Assembly (NCBI GenBank): GCA_023139045.1
Contig: JAGLOJ010000098.1
Location: 1-62,452, forward strand
Length of the DNA stretch: 62,452 nucleotides
Source: Candidatus Sabulitectum sp.
Lineage (GTDB): Bacteria; Fermentibacterota; Fermentibacteria; Fermentibacterales; JCC-6
Reading direction: 5' to 3'
How positions within the stretch are numbered: the first letter of the stretch is position 1; the number at the start of each line of letters is the position of its first letter. Shown here in pieces: positions 17,661 to 31,610 of this stretch. The translations under genes and the position numbers were made by a program. The notes under the pieces were generated by a model. It saw only the letters and a program-made list of their open reading frames with translations, had not been told where the DNA came from and ran no database searches.

Positions 17661-17995
17661 CAAATGTTCTTCTCTGCACGTCTGACCAGTTTTTCCATAT
17701 CCGCTTTTATTGTTTTCCAATTTGTTTTTTTCAGTGGAACAATTGGAAAGATCACTGCATCAAACCCCTTTTCAACAACCTTTTCCACAGAATACTGCCT
17801 TAATCTCCTCTTGAACACATTTCTCTCTACCGCATTACCTGTCTTTGCAGATACAGAAAACCCCAGGCGTATTCGACCCAGGGTATTCCTCTGATACCTT
17901 GCTCTCAAAACATCACCTTTGAATCGGTAACCCTGTCTTAAGAGCTTTCTAAACTGCCAGCCAAATTTAATTCTTTTTAGACAGTTTTTTCTCAA
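17660..17995 (-). CDS. rnpA: Ribonuclease P protein component
   Basis: A 111-residue basic protein that binds the RNase P RNA and helps mature tRNA 5' ends. The RNR signature region is present as [15 protein letters not shown] around residues 54-68, after [10 protein letters not shown]. The start is a TTG four bases after the rpmH stop codon. The order rpmH-rnpA-yidD-yidC is the common bacterial arrangement. Confidence 0.93.
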   Translation of the reverse strand: MRKNCLKRIKFGWQFRKLLRQGYRFKGDVLRARYQRNTLGRIRLGFSVSAKTGNAVERNVFKRRLRQYSVEKVVEKGFDAVIFPIVPLKKTNWKTIKADMEKLVRRAEKNI

Positions 17996-17998
17996 GAC

Positions 17999-18133
17999 TT
18001 ACGGTACTAGACGCTTGCGTCCCTTGCGTCTTCTTGCGTTAATCACTTTTCTTCCACCCCTGGTTGCCATGCGTGCTCTGAATCCATGGCGCCTTTTCCG
18101 GGAGATGTTGCTTGGCTGAAATGTTCTTTTCAT
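17999..18133 (-). CDS. rpmH: 50S ribosomal protein L34
   Basis: A 44-residue, highly basic ribosomal protein read directly from the minus strand. It begins [19 protein letters not shown] and ends [11 protein letters not shown], the canonical L34 sequence at canonical length. It is the first gene of the leftward origin operon, divergent from dnaA. A possible promoter -35 (TTGACA on the minus strand, 18236-18241) lies about 100 bases upstream, without a good -10 partner. Confidence 0.97.
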   Translation of the reverse strand: MKRTFQPSNISRKRRHGFRARMATRGGRKVINARRRKGRKRLVP

Positions 18134-18346
18134 AATCTTCCTCTGTATTCCATCCAATGAACACTTCTGCCGTGTTCACAAGTCTTCTTCATTTCATTAT
18201 TCTGGAAGCGGAAAGCTATCTAAATACAGTCCTGTTGTCAAGTTCAGCCATGCTTTTTCTGCAGGGCTTTGTTTTTTTTCAACTTTTCCATATTATGTGG
18301 TGCTTTCGCGTATTGATTCTTTTTATATGATTCGGAGATTTTGCTG
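18134..18346. other. rpmH-dnaA divergent intergenic region, origin candidate
   Basis: This 213-base AT-rich gap separates the leftward rpmH operon from the rightward dnaA operon and is where gene direction flips. It contains T-rich stretches but no perfect DnaA box (TTATNCACA); the nearest is GTGTTCACA with two mismatches. It should hold the divergent promoters and may be part of oriC. Confidence 0.5.
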
Positions 18347-19684
18347 ATGCATTTCTTGCCTGAGGATGTTTTTGATCTTTGCCTGGGTCGTGCGAAAAAA
18401 CTTATGGGTCCCGAGAAATACAATTCCTGGTTGTCCAATGCATCCTTTCGCTCTTTCAATGATGGCGTATTCACTGTGGGTCTTGATTCTGAAATAAGGG
18501 CAAATTTTGTTACTCACAACTACAAAGACCACCTTGAAGAGCTTCTTCGCGAGGTGACCGGTGATTCTGACGTTTCCGTGGTCTTCACCCACATTCCGGA
18601 AACGCTTTCTCTTGGAAGGGTAAACAATTCTTCCAGACACGAGTTGTTTTCGAATTTTCTGAAACCCAGTTATGTTTTTGACAGGTTTATTCAGGGACCA
18701 AACAACAGGCTTGCGTATGCTACGGCCTATTCTGTTGCATACGAGATGGGTCAATCTTCTACGAATCCTCTCTTCATTTACGGCGGTGTAGGTCTTGGTA
18801 AGACTCACCTTATTCAAGCCATTGCCCACCACATTAAAGACAATCATCCGGACAGGACCTTTTGCTACATATCAAGCGAGGAATTCCTCACAAGCTATGT
18901 ACGTGCATTGATGCCGCACAAAAACACCGCTCGTGAGATGGAGAACTTCAAAGACAAGTTTAGAAATTCCCATTATCTGATAATGGATGATGTTCAGTTT
19001 TTAGCAGGAAGGGAGGGCACGCAGGAACTGTTTTTTCATCTTTTCAACGATCTCTACTTGAGAGGAAGACAGATCATTCTCACCTCCGACAGACCCCCTC
19101 ACGAAATTGAACCCCTTGAAGAACGACTGATTTCCAGATTTCAGTCCGGTATGGTCGTTGATATCAAACCTCCTATGCTTGAAACACGGCTTGCTATTCT
19201 TAACCAGAAGCTGAAAGATGAAAATATTCAACTTGATAAAGAAATAGTATTTTATCTGGCTGAAACTGTTAAATCAAATGTTAGACAGCTTGAGGGTGCT
19301 GTAAATCTTCTGGCTGCAAATATAAGAATTCAACATTTAGTTCTTTCTCTGGAGAATGTCCGGTCAATTATTACTGAATATCTTGGTGCATCTTCCAGAA
19401 GACTCAATCCCTCTTCTATTACCTCTACTGTTGGTGAGTTTTTTGGTATTAATCCAAATGCTCTGAAGGGTAAAAAAAGAAAGAGGGAGATTCTAGTTCC
19501 AAGACAGGTTTCAATGTTTCTTCTTCGCGACCTCACAAATCTTTCACTGGAAGAGATAGGTTCATTTTTCGGCAGGGATCATTCCACAGTACTGAATGCC
19601 ATAAAGCGCGTAAACAGTATGATGTCGGATGATTCTTTTTTCAAACGAAAAATTCTTGACATCAGAGAATCTCTTCTTGGTTGA
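18347..19684 (+). CDS. dnaA: Chromosomal replication initiator protein DnaA
   Basis: A 445-residue AAA+ initiator. Domain I is N-terminal (YNSWLSNASF). Walker A GGVGLGKTH is near residues 146-154, Walker B is LIMDDVQFLAG, and the sensor region RLISRFQSGMVVDI follows. The C-terminal DNA-binding domain ends with GRDHSTVLNAIKRV, the DnaA-box recognition signature. I chose the ATG at 18347, nine bases after GGAG, over the TTG at 18341, which is too close to it. Domain II is very short. It heads the rightward replication gene run. Confidence 0.97.
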   Translation: MHFLPEDVFDLCLGRAKKLMGPEKYNSWLSNASFRSFNDGVFTVGLDSEIRANFVTHNYKDHLEELLREVTGDSDVSVVFTHIPETLSLGRVNNSSRHELFSNFLKPSYVFDRFIQGPNNRLAYATAYSVAYEMGQSSTNPLFIYGGVGLGKTHLIQAIAHHIKDNHPDRTFCYISSEEFLTSYVRALMPHKNTAREMENFKDKFRNSHYLIMDDVQFLAGREGTQELFFHLFNDLYLRGRQIILTSDRPPHEIEPLEERLISRFQSGMVVDIKPPMLETRLAILNQKLKDENIQLDKEIVFYLAETVKSNVRQLEGAVNLLAANIRIQHLVLSLENVRSIITEYLGASSRRLNPSSITSTVGEFFGINPNALKGKKRKREILVPRQVSMFLLRDLTNLSLEEIGSFFGRDHSTVLNAIKRVNSMMSDDSFFKRKILDIRESLLG

Positions 19685-19894
19685 TTTCTTTGTGCATTCT
19701 CTCTGCATTTCCCCTCTTTCCCTACCCTCTGTTGAAAACTTTTTCTTCGTTATTTTGTTTTCCACTTTTTTTCAACACACTCGGAGCCCGGCTTATACTG
19801 CAAAGGGTTACTTTTGCACACTCACTGCGGTATAATTACTATTGTTGTATTTCTGTGTTTAAGTTTTTTATACTGACTTTGTGGAGGACTTCTG
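19685..19894. other. dnaA-dnaN intergenic region, origin candidate
   Basis: A 210-base T-rich spacer. TTTTGCACA at 19812-19820 matches a relaxed DnaA box (TTWTNCACA), and TTTTCCACT further up is one base off. The T-rich 19735-19785 stretch could unwind. This is the other candidate for oriC, beside the rpmH-dnaA gap. Confidence 0.45.
19831..19836 (+). promoter_or_regulatory. dnaN promoter -10 element
   Basis: A perfect TATAAT lies 58 bases before the dnaN start, with only a weak -35 (TTACTT at 19808-19813). The relaxed DnaA box at 19812-19820 falls in its spacer, so DnaA could repress dnaN here. Confidence 0.5.
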
Positions 19895-21013
19895 ATGGTG
19901 AAATTGCTTGTCGATCACAAAACGTTCCTGAACGGATTGAATACTGTTGCTTCGGCTCTCCCCCCTAAAACAAGTCTTCCATCTCTTTCAAACATTCTTC
20001 TTGAAACTGATGGAGATCAGCTAAGGCTAGCCGCCACAGATCTGGACACAACGGTCGTTACTCTCATACCAGCAACAATATCCACACAGGGAGCTGTTGC
20101 ACTACCCGGAAAGAAGCTTCTTGAGATTGTTCGTGAACTCTCCGGAACGGATGTAAGTATCAGCACCAGTGGCTCTAGAACTTCAATAAGCTGTGATAAG
20201 AGTTCTTTTACCCTTCCATGCAGCAGCAGAGACAGTTATCCTTCCCTTCCGTCTTCCGGTTCCGAGTCGGATAGAATAAGCCTGCCTCTTGCCCTGGTTA
20301 AGGATGCTATCAGGAAGACAGTCTACGCCGTTGCCGGTGCCAGCGAAATCCGAGCATCTCTGACTGGTCTATTCTGGAAATTGAGCCCGGAAAGTCTGGA
20401 GATGGTTGCTACAGATGGACACAGGCTTGCAAAGGTCAAAATGACAGAGCTGAAGGGAGATTCAGAGATAGAAGCAATTCTTGCTCCCAAGGCACTTACC
20501 TTTCTTCTGAAGATTACATCTGATGAGCCCGTTTACATGTTTTCACAAGGTTCGCAGATCAGTTTTCACATAGAGGATACAAGCATTTACAGCAGAATGA
20601 TTGAAGGACCTTATCCTCCTTATGAAAAAGTAATCCCCCAGAGCAATACTGACATTCTAAAAATCAACAGAGAAGATCTTTTCGGAGCTCTTAAAAGAAT
20701 GCGTATTATTGCAAATCCTGCAACCCATCAGATCATGTTCACAATTGAACACAACAGAGTGATTCTTCACGCAGAGAACACAGATGCTGGTGAGGCGAAA
20801 GAAGATATAGAAGCACTTTACGACAAGGACCCTCTTCAGATTGCTTTTAATGGCAACCTGATCATGGATATTATGCGAAATATGAAAAGCGAAAACGTAC
20901 TTTTTCATCTGCACGACAGTGGTACTGCTGTTATCATTACAGAAGAGGAGCAGGAAGCCGGAACAGACTATCTTACTCTTGTGATGCCGGTAAGACTTCC
21001 CGATACCGTTTGA
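19895..21013 (+). CDS. dnaN: DNA polymerase III beta subunit (sliding clamp)
   Basis: A 372-residue clamp protein of three similar domains that forms a ring around DNA and tethers the polymerase. ATDGHRLAKVKM near residues 171-182 is the signature of the second domain; the C-terminus LVMPVRLPD matches the conserved end. The ATG is preceded by GGAGG eight bases upstream. It follows dnaA and precedes a dciA-like gene; the recF gene often found next is absent. Confidence 0.96.
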   Translation: MVKLLVDHKTFLNGLNTVASALPPKTSLPSLSNILLETDGDQLRLAATDLDTTVVTLIPATISTQGAVALPGKKLLEIVRELSGTDVSISTSGSRTSISCDKSSFTLPCSSRDSYPSLPSSGSESDRISLPLALVKDAIRKTVYAVAGASEIRASLTGLFWKLSPESLEMVATDGHRLAKVKMTELKGDSEIEAILAPKALTFLLKITSDEPVYMFSQGSQISFHIEDTSIYSRMIEGPYPPYEKVIPQSNTDILKINREDLFGALKRMRIIANPATHQIMFTIEHNRVILHAENTDAGEAKEDIEALYDKDPLQIAFNGNLIMDIMRNMKSENVLFHLHDSGTAVIITEEEQEAGTDYLTLVMPVRLPDTV

Positions 21014-21018
21014 TTTAA

Positions 21019-25759
<4,741 letters not shown>

Positions 25760-25760
<1 letters not shown>

Positions 25761-28700
25761 TGTCCGTACAGGAAGAGCTTGACCGGCAGATAAAAGCCTG
25801 GCTGAAAGTAAAGCAGTTTGATCGGGTTCCTCCGCAGTTACCTTTTGTGAATGTTCCGGACTTTCCAGATACGAGTTCAATGCAGATGAAGAGAGTACCC
25901 AAGCTTACCGCTTCTGTGGAAAGACTGGGTATTTCTTCGTCGCTGGGAGTTTCCGTTCCCGCCCTGGCTTCTCTTATTTCAGTAATGGAGAGACCTGACG
26001 CAGAAACTCTTTACACGCGGATGTCCAAGTTGGCTGCTCCGGTTGATTTAGATGAAGAGCTTGCGCTCAATTGGTTTGCCGTCTGTCATAAACTCAGCAC
26101 AAAGACGATGATTCCTGCTGTACTCGGGTTTTTCAAATTAGCAGAACTTCACAGATCTAAGGATTTCCAAATGGAGCTGCCCGGTTCATTGGCATGCTGG
26201 TACAAGGTGCTGAGAGCTCCCAATATGCAGAACAACCAGAAAGTGGAAATTCTTCTTGACATAGCCGAGCAATTTCCAGACAGATTTGCCTTCGTGTGCA
26301 TCAGAGTTGTTTCCGGTGGTGAAAAGGTTCTTTCTGCCGCTGGAAAAGCTCTTTTCGCTCTGAACTGCCTGGATTTAAGTACTGAGGAATCCGCTTCTAT
26401 CCTGGATTTCACAATGGAGAGCGGATGGCTTCTGGATAAGGATGACCATGATCAGATATGGAAGCTGATTTCTCAGAAAGGAAGCAGGATTCAGGGCAGA
26501 CTTAGTGGCGGCCTGGTGCCTATGAATTCTATCCGCTTTCTTGCAGGGCTTCTCCGTGGAATAGAGGAAACAAAGGGGCTGGATGTGCTTCTTGCCAGAG
26601 AGAGAATACGTCATGCGATGAATCTTTTTAATGTCTCTTCGAGCGGAGAAATGAAGAGAATCTTCGCTCTTTACCCCCAACTGGAACCACTTATTGACCA
26701 TCAGATAAAACTGGATCTTACAGTTGAGGCAATATCTAACAGGATCGAAGAAAGTGACCAGTCGGAATTGGGTTATTCTGTTGCAGTATTCCTGGAGAAA
26801 TTTCTTGGCGGCATTACTATTGCAAAGATACGCCGTTTTCTCAGTGTAACCGGCGATGAGTTAAGCAGCGAGGTTGTGAAATTTCTGAAGAAGCTGGTTC
26901 TTGAAACAAACAAAGGAAAAGAACTTTCTTCATCAGAAATCATACGATTTTCCGGTATTGTTTCCAGAATTCTTCCCTTCAGTATCCGGGCAGACAGAAC
27001 GGCTTTGAAGGCTTTCTACAGAGCTCTGACTGATATGGATCATTCCCTCAAGCGCTGGGCAATTCTCCAACTTGATGAAGCGACCTCGAATGGTGTGGAC
27101 ATCACAAGTGTTCTTTCTGCAAGTTCCCTGCTGCTTAGAGCATCGGACGAAAGCAATAGGAAGGAATTCCTTTCGCGTATTCGGATAACCGGAAGATTGC
27201 TTGATACACTTTCACCGGTTGACCGCAAGAAAACTCTTTCCAGCCTTGTTCCTGTCTGGGTCGAGATTCTTATTTCTTTCAGCCGGGAGACGGAGGAGAA
27301 AGTAATAGAGTTTCTCTGCAGGGTAAATGATGTAGATAAAAGAAAGCGCTACCTGGAAAATGTGGTTACCCGTCTGCTTGACGATGTAAATCCGGAAGAT
27401 CCGATTTTTGAAGATTGTCTTGCTTTCGCAGTTAACGGCTACAATTCAACAGAGGTAATTGAAAAGCTGAGAGAAATTGAGCACAAAGTATTAAAAAAGG
27501 TCTTTCGAGCAGGTGGAAGAATTGAAGTAGTTGATGGCTTGATGGTTGATCTTCTTACTGTGCCCGGATTTGAAGGAGAGAAGACAGAGCATCTGATTTC
27601 CGGAATTCGTTCAATCTGCACCAGATTCAGCAGGCTTGCGGTATGGGAAGAAGAGGGTGACTCTCTGTTCAGTGATTTCATCGTTAATGGAGTTGCGAAC
27701 ATCCTTAGAGCTTTTGTTGACAATCCATCCTCTCTGGGCTTGGTAAACGGAGATACAATAAAAAAACTTCTCGAAAAACTCATTCCGGAAGCATCCAATT
27801 CCACAAAGACTTCAAGGATAATCAATCCGGGTGGAACGGCTCAGGCCTTTTTTGGATCAATTCTGCCTGGCTCTATTTCTTTGTTCGGCAGGGAAGCAAA
27901 ATATCTTTCAGCTTTTCTTTTTGAAATTGCAGATGAATTTTCCAGAAGCGTTGGAGGAATGACTGCCGGTGAGGATTTTGCAAGGTATCTTATAACAAGA
28001 CTTGACTTAGAGATTCAGCAGGATTGCGTTACCGTTCTTGGATCATGGCTCTCCCGGAAAACTCCCCCTCCTCTCCACATTTCTGAGAAATGGTCCAATC
28101 GCAAACGGGAAGAGTGGAATGGCTTGAAAAGAAGAGAAGACACAACCAGGACGAAGCTTTTCAATGCTGTATCTGCTCTTGCCGATTCTTCTGAAAACCA
28201 GAGCAAAGAATCCATTCTAAACACGGCAGGTTACCTTTCCAGGCAGATGGAGAGAGCAGGGGTTCCCGGAGTTGCCGGTCTGTCGCTCAAATGGAACAGA
28301 ACAATGATGGATGAATTGCTTGCTTTGTCGGGAGACACATCACCGCTTGCTTTTTTCAAAGGAGAGGTTTCCGGTGATAAAGTGAGTTCTGAGCTGTATT
28401 CATACCTGGAATCATTTGATGGATTCATGGAGCAGGATATTTTTCATGCATGGAGGCAGATAGCCTTACCTCCTCTGTTGAACTGCGCAGTAGAAGTAGT
28501 TCTTGTTTCCGGGAGCTCCCCGTGTCTGGCTGCAGAAATGGCAGAGGCAGCTACTGATGCTGTGGAGTTTTTGGGATACAACAGTGCCAACAACTTTCTC
28601 TCAACTCTGCAGGAGAGTTTTCGGCACGCAACAAGTCCTGACAATGGTTTCACACTCATGGAAAAGAATTTTCTTCTTCCTCTCTGGAAAAGAAATTCGG

Positions 28701-29326
28701 AAGAAAGGCTTGATCTTCTTCTGCTGGGAATGAAGAACTGCAGACTGTTGGCCAACATTCTGCGTGAGCGACTGTCTCTTGAAGAGCGGGTTGAGGGTAA
28801 AGTCAAATTCATGAGAAACTATGCCACTTTTTTCATTACTGTAGAAAAAGCACTTCTCAACATTCAATCAGATTTTGAGAAATCAAAGATTGCCGATGGA
28901 TTGATGGACTCGTGGATTTTCAGTGGTGCCGGAAACTGTTCGAAGAAGTCCGTATCGGAAATATCCGAAACAGCTGAGCTGGTTCGAGATCTTTTCAGAA
29001 GAATCAAGTACGGTGGAGGCATAGTCAGTGCCAGTGAAGCTGGAGAGATAAGTGCTGACATGCGACGGAAATACAGGGACAATGCTGATTCTGTGGCTAT
29101 CATTCTCAGATGGACTGTAGATCCAGCAAGAGAGGGGCTTCTTCAGCTTCTTGAAGAAAGTCAGCTTCTTCTTCAGGCAGCCGGGTCCGATGCCGAACTA
29201 ATGAGGCTTCTGGACATTCACGGTGCCGGAAAAGGCTTTTTGCAGAGTGCCATGCGGTATTCAGAAAAACCGGCAGCTTTAAAGAAGTATTTGCAGGCTC
29301 TACCGGTAATGGTTGAACGGGAGTAA
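25760..29326 (+). CDS. Large helical protein of unknown function
   Basis: An 1188-residue protein that I do not recognise. It has no signal peptide, no membrane span, no P-loop, no zinc motif and no nuclease motif that I can see. Composition is rich in Leu, Glu, Lys and Ser, with many amphipathic helices in repeated 30-40 residue blocks, as expected of a HEAT- or TPR-like solenoid; that is a judgement by eye. The ATG overlaps the gyrA stop codon (TGATG), so it is made with gyrase. The next gene, asparaginase, follows at once. It could be a cytoplasmic scaffold, possibly linked to chromosome handling, but only position suggests that. Confidence 0.85.
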
Positions 29327-29327
29327 G

Positions 29328-30299
29328 ATGAAAAAAGTACTGGTTCTTTCCACTGGAGGAACCATCGAGATGCTGCAGAAAAAGAGCGGACTTGCAATCA
29401 GCCCATCTTCCAGTATGGATGTCAGCAGTATTGATACGCTGCCGGATGTGGAAATTATTGTAAGAAAGTATCTGAGCCTTCCAAGCCCGCACATTACACC
29501 GGAGATAATGGCAGACATTGCGGAAGAGCTGAGAAGAATTGAGGTCTCCAGAGAATTTCATGGAGTAGTTGTTACCCATGGGACCGACACTCTCGAGGAA
29601 ACAGCATTTATGGCGGACATTCATCTGGAAGGAACTCTGTCTGTTGTTTTTACGGCTGCAATGCGCAGCAGCAGTGAGCTGGGGGTAGATGGACCCCGTA
29701 ACATCAGAAGTGCTGTTCGAGTTGCCTGTGCCGAAATAAAGAATCCGGGAGTAACTGTAGTTCTGAATGATGAAATACATGCTGCCGGAAGGGTTACAAA
29801 AACATGTACTTCCAACATAAGCAGTTTTGATTCTCCCGGGTACGGGCCTCTTGGTTTTGTTGATGATGATCGGGTTCTCTACCACCGTCTTCCCATCTGG
29901 AGGATGAACCTGCCACAGGGTCCTCTTGTTCTGGAAGGAAGGGTTGGTCTGGTTAGAACAGCTGCAGGATTTGGTCATGATGTGATTGATTTTCTCACGA
30001 ATGCAGGCTACAGAGGAATAGTTGTAGAGGCTTTCGGCAGAGGTAATGTGCATCCCGACACAGCGGATGCTGTTGAAAGGGCCATTGATTCCGGAGTGCT
30101 TGTTATAATCACCAGCAGGTGTCACGAGGGTCGGGTGCTGGATATATACGCTTATCCCGGAGGTGGAGTTGATCTGATAAACAGGGGCGTTCTGTCTGCC
30201 GGAGACATGGCTGGAAACAAAATTCGTTTGTTCCTTATGGCTTGTCTCGGTAGAGGGATGGAAAAGGAGCAGATTCGAAACATGCTTTCAAGCCTGTAG
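29328..30299 (+). CDS. L-asparaginase
   Basis: A 323-residue asparaginase/glutaminase-fold enzyme that hydrolyses asparagine to aspartate and ammonia. Residues 8-13 STGGTI give the first catalytic threonine, and VVTHGTDTLEETAF gives the second Thr-Asp-Lys site region. There is no signal peptide, so it is cytoplasmic, consistent with amino-acid catabolism or recycling. I chose the ATG at 29328 with GGGAG just upstream; an earlier start at 29313 would overlap the preceding gene. It sits at the end of the gyrase run. Confidence 0.9.
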   Translation: MKKVLVLSTGGTIEMLQKKSGLAISPSSSMDVSSIDTLPDVEIIVRKYLSLPSPHITPEIMADIAEELRRIEVSREFHGVVVTHGTDTLEETAFMADIHLEGTLSVVFTAAMRSSSELGVDGPRNIRSAVRVACAEIKNPGVTVVLNDEIHAAGRVTKTCTSNISSFDSPGYGPLGFVDDDRVLYHRLPIWRMNLPQGPLVLEGRVGLVRTAAGFGHDVIDFLTNAGYRGIVVEAFGRGNVHPDTADAVERAIDSGVLVIITSRCHEGRVLDIYAYPGGGVDLINRGVLSAGDMAGNKIRLFLMACLGRGMEKEQIRNMLSSL

Positions 30300-30379
30300 C
30301 TATTCCTGATCAACAGGTTTGACCCTGCGAAATTTCGGTTTTAGATTAGTGAGTATTGTGGATTAACTTGGGAGAATGA

Positions 30380-30733
30380 TTGACTCATAGAGATAAAAGC
30401 TTTACTGTAAACATAATACCGCACGACGCTACTCGTAGTCGAAGGGAATGGATAGTATCCGGCAGGAAACTGGTTATTTTTCGTTTTCTTGCGGTACTGG
30501 TTCTTCTTGCTGTTCTTGCTTCTGTTGTGATTATTTCTGTTGGAACAGCGGAATTCACAAGAACCGCAGAGCTCAGGGAGGAGAACAGTCTGCTTGTTGA
30601 TTCTCTTGTTATTGCCAGAGAGTTGAACCGCAGACTGGACAATATAGAGTTGGAATTACAGGAAATACGCGATACGCGGGCTGTTATTGAAAATCTGGCG
30701 ACAGCCGGAGTTTCCGGGGAGTTCCCCGAGTAG
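30380..30733 (+). CDS. Membrane-anchored coiled-coil protein (M23-peptidase N-terminus-like)
   Basis: A 117-residue protein: a basic N-terminus with FTVNIIPHDATRSRRE, one membrane span (around residues 30-53), then a coiled coil (LREENSLLVDSLVIARELNRRLDNIELELQ). The IIPHD-basic-span-coil layout is the N-terminal layout of many M23 endopeptidases next to bactofilin genes, but here the peptidase domain is missing and the gene simply stops. The TTG start follows GGGAG. It lies 14 bases before the bactofilin gene and is probably its partner; the M23 link is inference. Confidence 0.72.
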   Translation: MTHRDKSFTVNIIPHDATRSRREWIVSGRKLVIFRFLAVLVLLAVLASVVIISVGTAEFTRTAELREENSLLVDSLVIARELNRRLDNIELELQEIRDTRAVIENLATAGVSGEFPE

Positions 30734-30747
30734 AAGAAGGAAGTGAT

Positions 30748-31107
30748 ATGGCTAGAGATGATTCGTATAGTGCTATTAATTCTACAATTGGTGGCGGCAG
30801 CAGCATCAACGGAATCCTTAACATAAAGGGCGGCCTCAGAGTTGATGGATTTGTTGAGGGAGAAGTTAATGTGGCTGGAACGTTGACCGTGGGGCATGAG
30901 GGTAGAATTAAGGGAAATGTTTCCGTTACCCACGCGATTATCGGTGGAACGGTTAATGGCACGATTAAAGCAGAAAAGCAGCTTGAACTTCAGAATGGTT
31001 CCCGGATCGAAGGAGACATTATCACAAAATTACTCACCATTGAGGAGGGCGTTTTCTTCGAAGGGCATTGCAGTATGAGTGGTGCGGAAGTTAAACCTAA
31101 ACAGTAG
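30748..31107 (+). CDS. Bactofilin
   Basis: A 119-residue bactofilin (polymer-forming cytoskeletal protein). The core is a right-handed beta-helix of short repeats such as LNIKGGLRVDGFVEGEVNVAG and GRIKGNVSVTHAIIGGTVNG. Bactofilins assemble nucleotide-free filaments on the membrane that position cell-wall enzymes or, in some species, chromosome-segregation complexes. GAAGGAAGTGAT precedes the ATG. Together with the preceding membrane protein it forms a two-gene unit. Confidence 0.92.
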   Translation: MARDDSYSAINSTIGGGSSINGILNIKGGLRVDGFVEGEVNVAGTLTVGHEGRIKGNVSVTHAIIGGTVNGTIKAEKQLELQNGSRIEGDIITKLLTIEEGVFFEGHCSMSGAEVKPKQ

Positions 31108-31292
31108 CTGTAAGCTAATATCAATGCAAATGTTGAAAACTTCCATTATTTGTGGAGAACAGCCTAACCTGAGGAGTACTTATCTCTTAGGAATAAGACT
31201 TCGAGTGTTTTATGGAATGATATCCACAACTTACACAGCGCTTGCGGATTCTTTCCCTGGTAGCTGTATACACGGGATGGGTGGTGAACTTG

Positions 31293-31610
31293 GTGAGCAA
31301 TAGACTGAACTCCCTTCTTTCCTCTGAAGAGAAAGCCAGGGAAACAGTAGAGGAGGCCAGAAGAGAAGCCCGGAGAATCAGAACCGGCATTCCGGCAGCG
31401 GTCTCTGGAATAGAGAAAGAGTACAGTTCAGAGCTTCATAAGTACGAAGAAAAGGGCATGGAAAAAGTTCTCGATGGGCTTGTGGTTCTTGAAGAGGAGC
31501 AGATAGCTATTCTTGAAAAGGGAAAAAAAGAGCTGGATTCCAGATCAGATCAAATAGCCCCCAGAGCTCTCGAGCTGATTCATTCAGCGATTGAAGGCGA
31601 GAAGGGATAA
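31293..31610 (+). CDS. V/A-type ATP synthase subunit G/H (peripheral stalk)
   Basis: About 105 residues and almost wholly a charged coiled coil (EEKARETVEEARREARRI), fitting the peripheral stalk subunit that pairs with subunit E. I chose the GTG at 31293, because the upstream part of the open frame lies in the gap after bactofilin and has no family character; a TTG at 31290 is also possible. The stop codon overlaps the start of subunit I, so it is the first gene of the ATPase operon. Sequence similarity in this subunit is weak in general; position is the main evidence. Confidence 0.75.
   Translation: MSNRLNSLLSSEEKARETVEEARREARRIRTGIPAAVSGIEKEYSSELHKYEEKGMEKVLDGLVVLEEEQIAILEKGKKELDSRSDQIAPRALELIHSAIEGEKG

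Noticed and set aside
30340-31230. DnaA-box-like sequences near 30357, 31150 and 31214
   Set aside because: Each is one base off consensus, they are spread over 0.9 kb across genes, and the strand switch and parS sites point to the region near dnaA instead.
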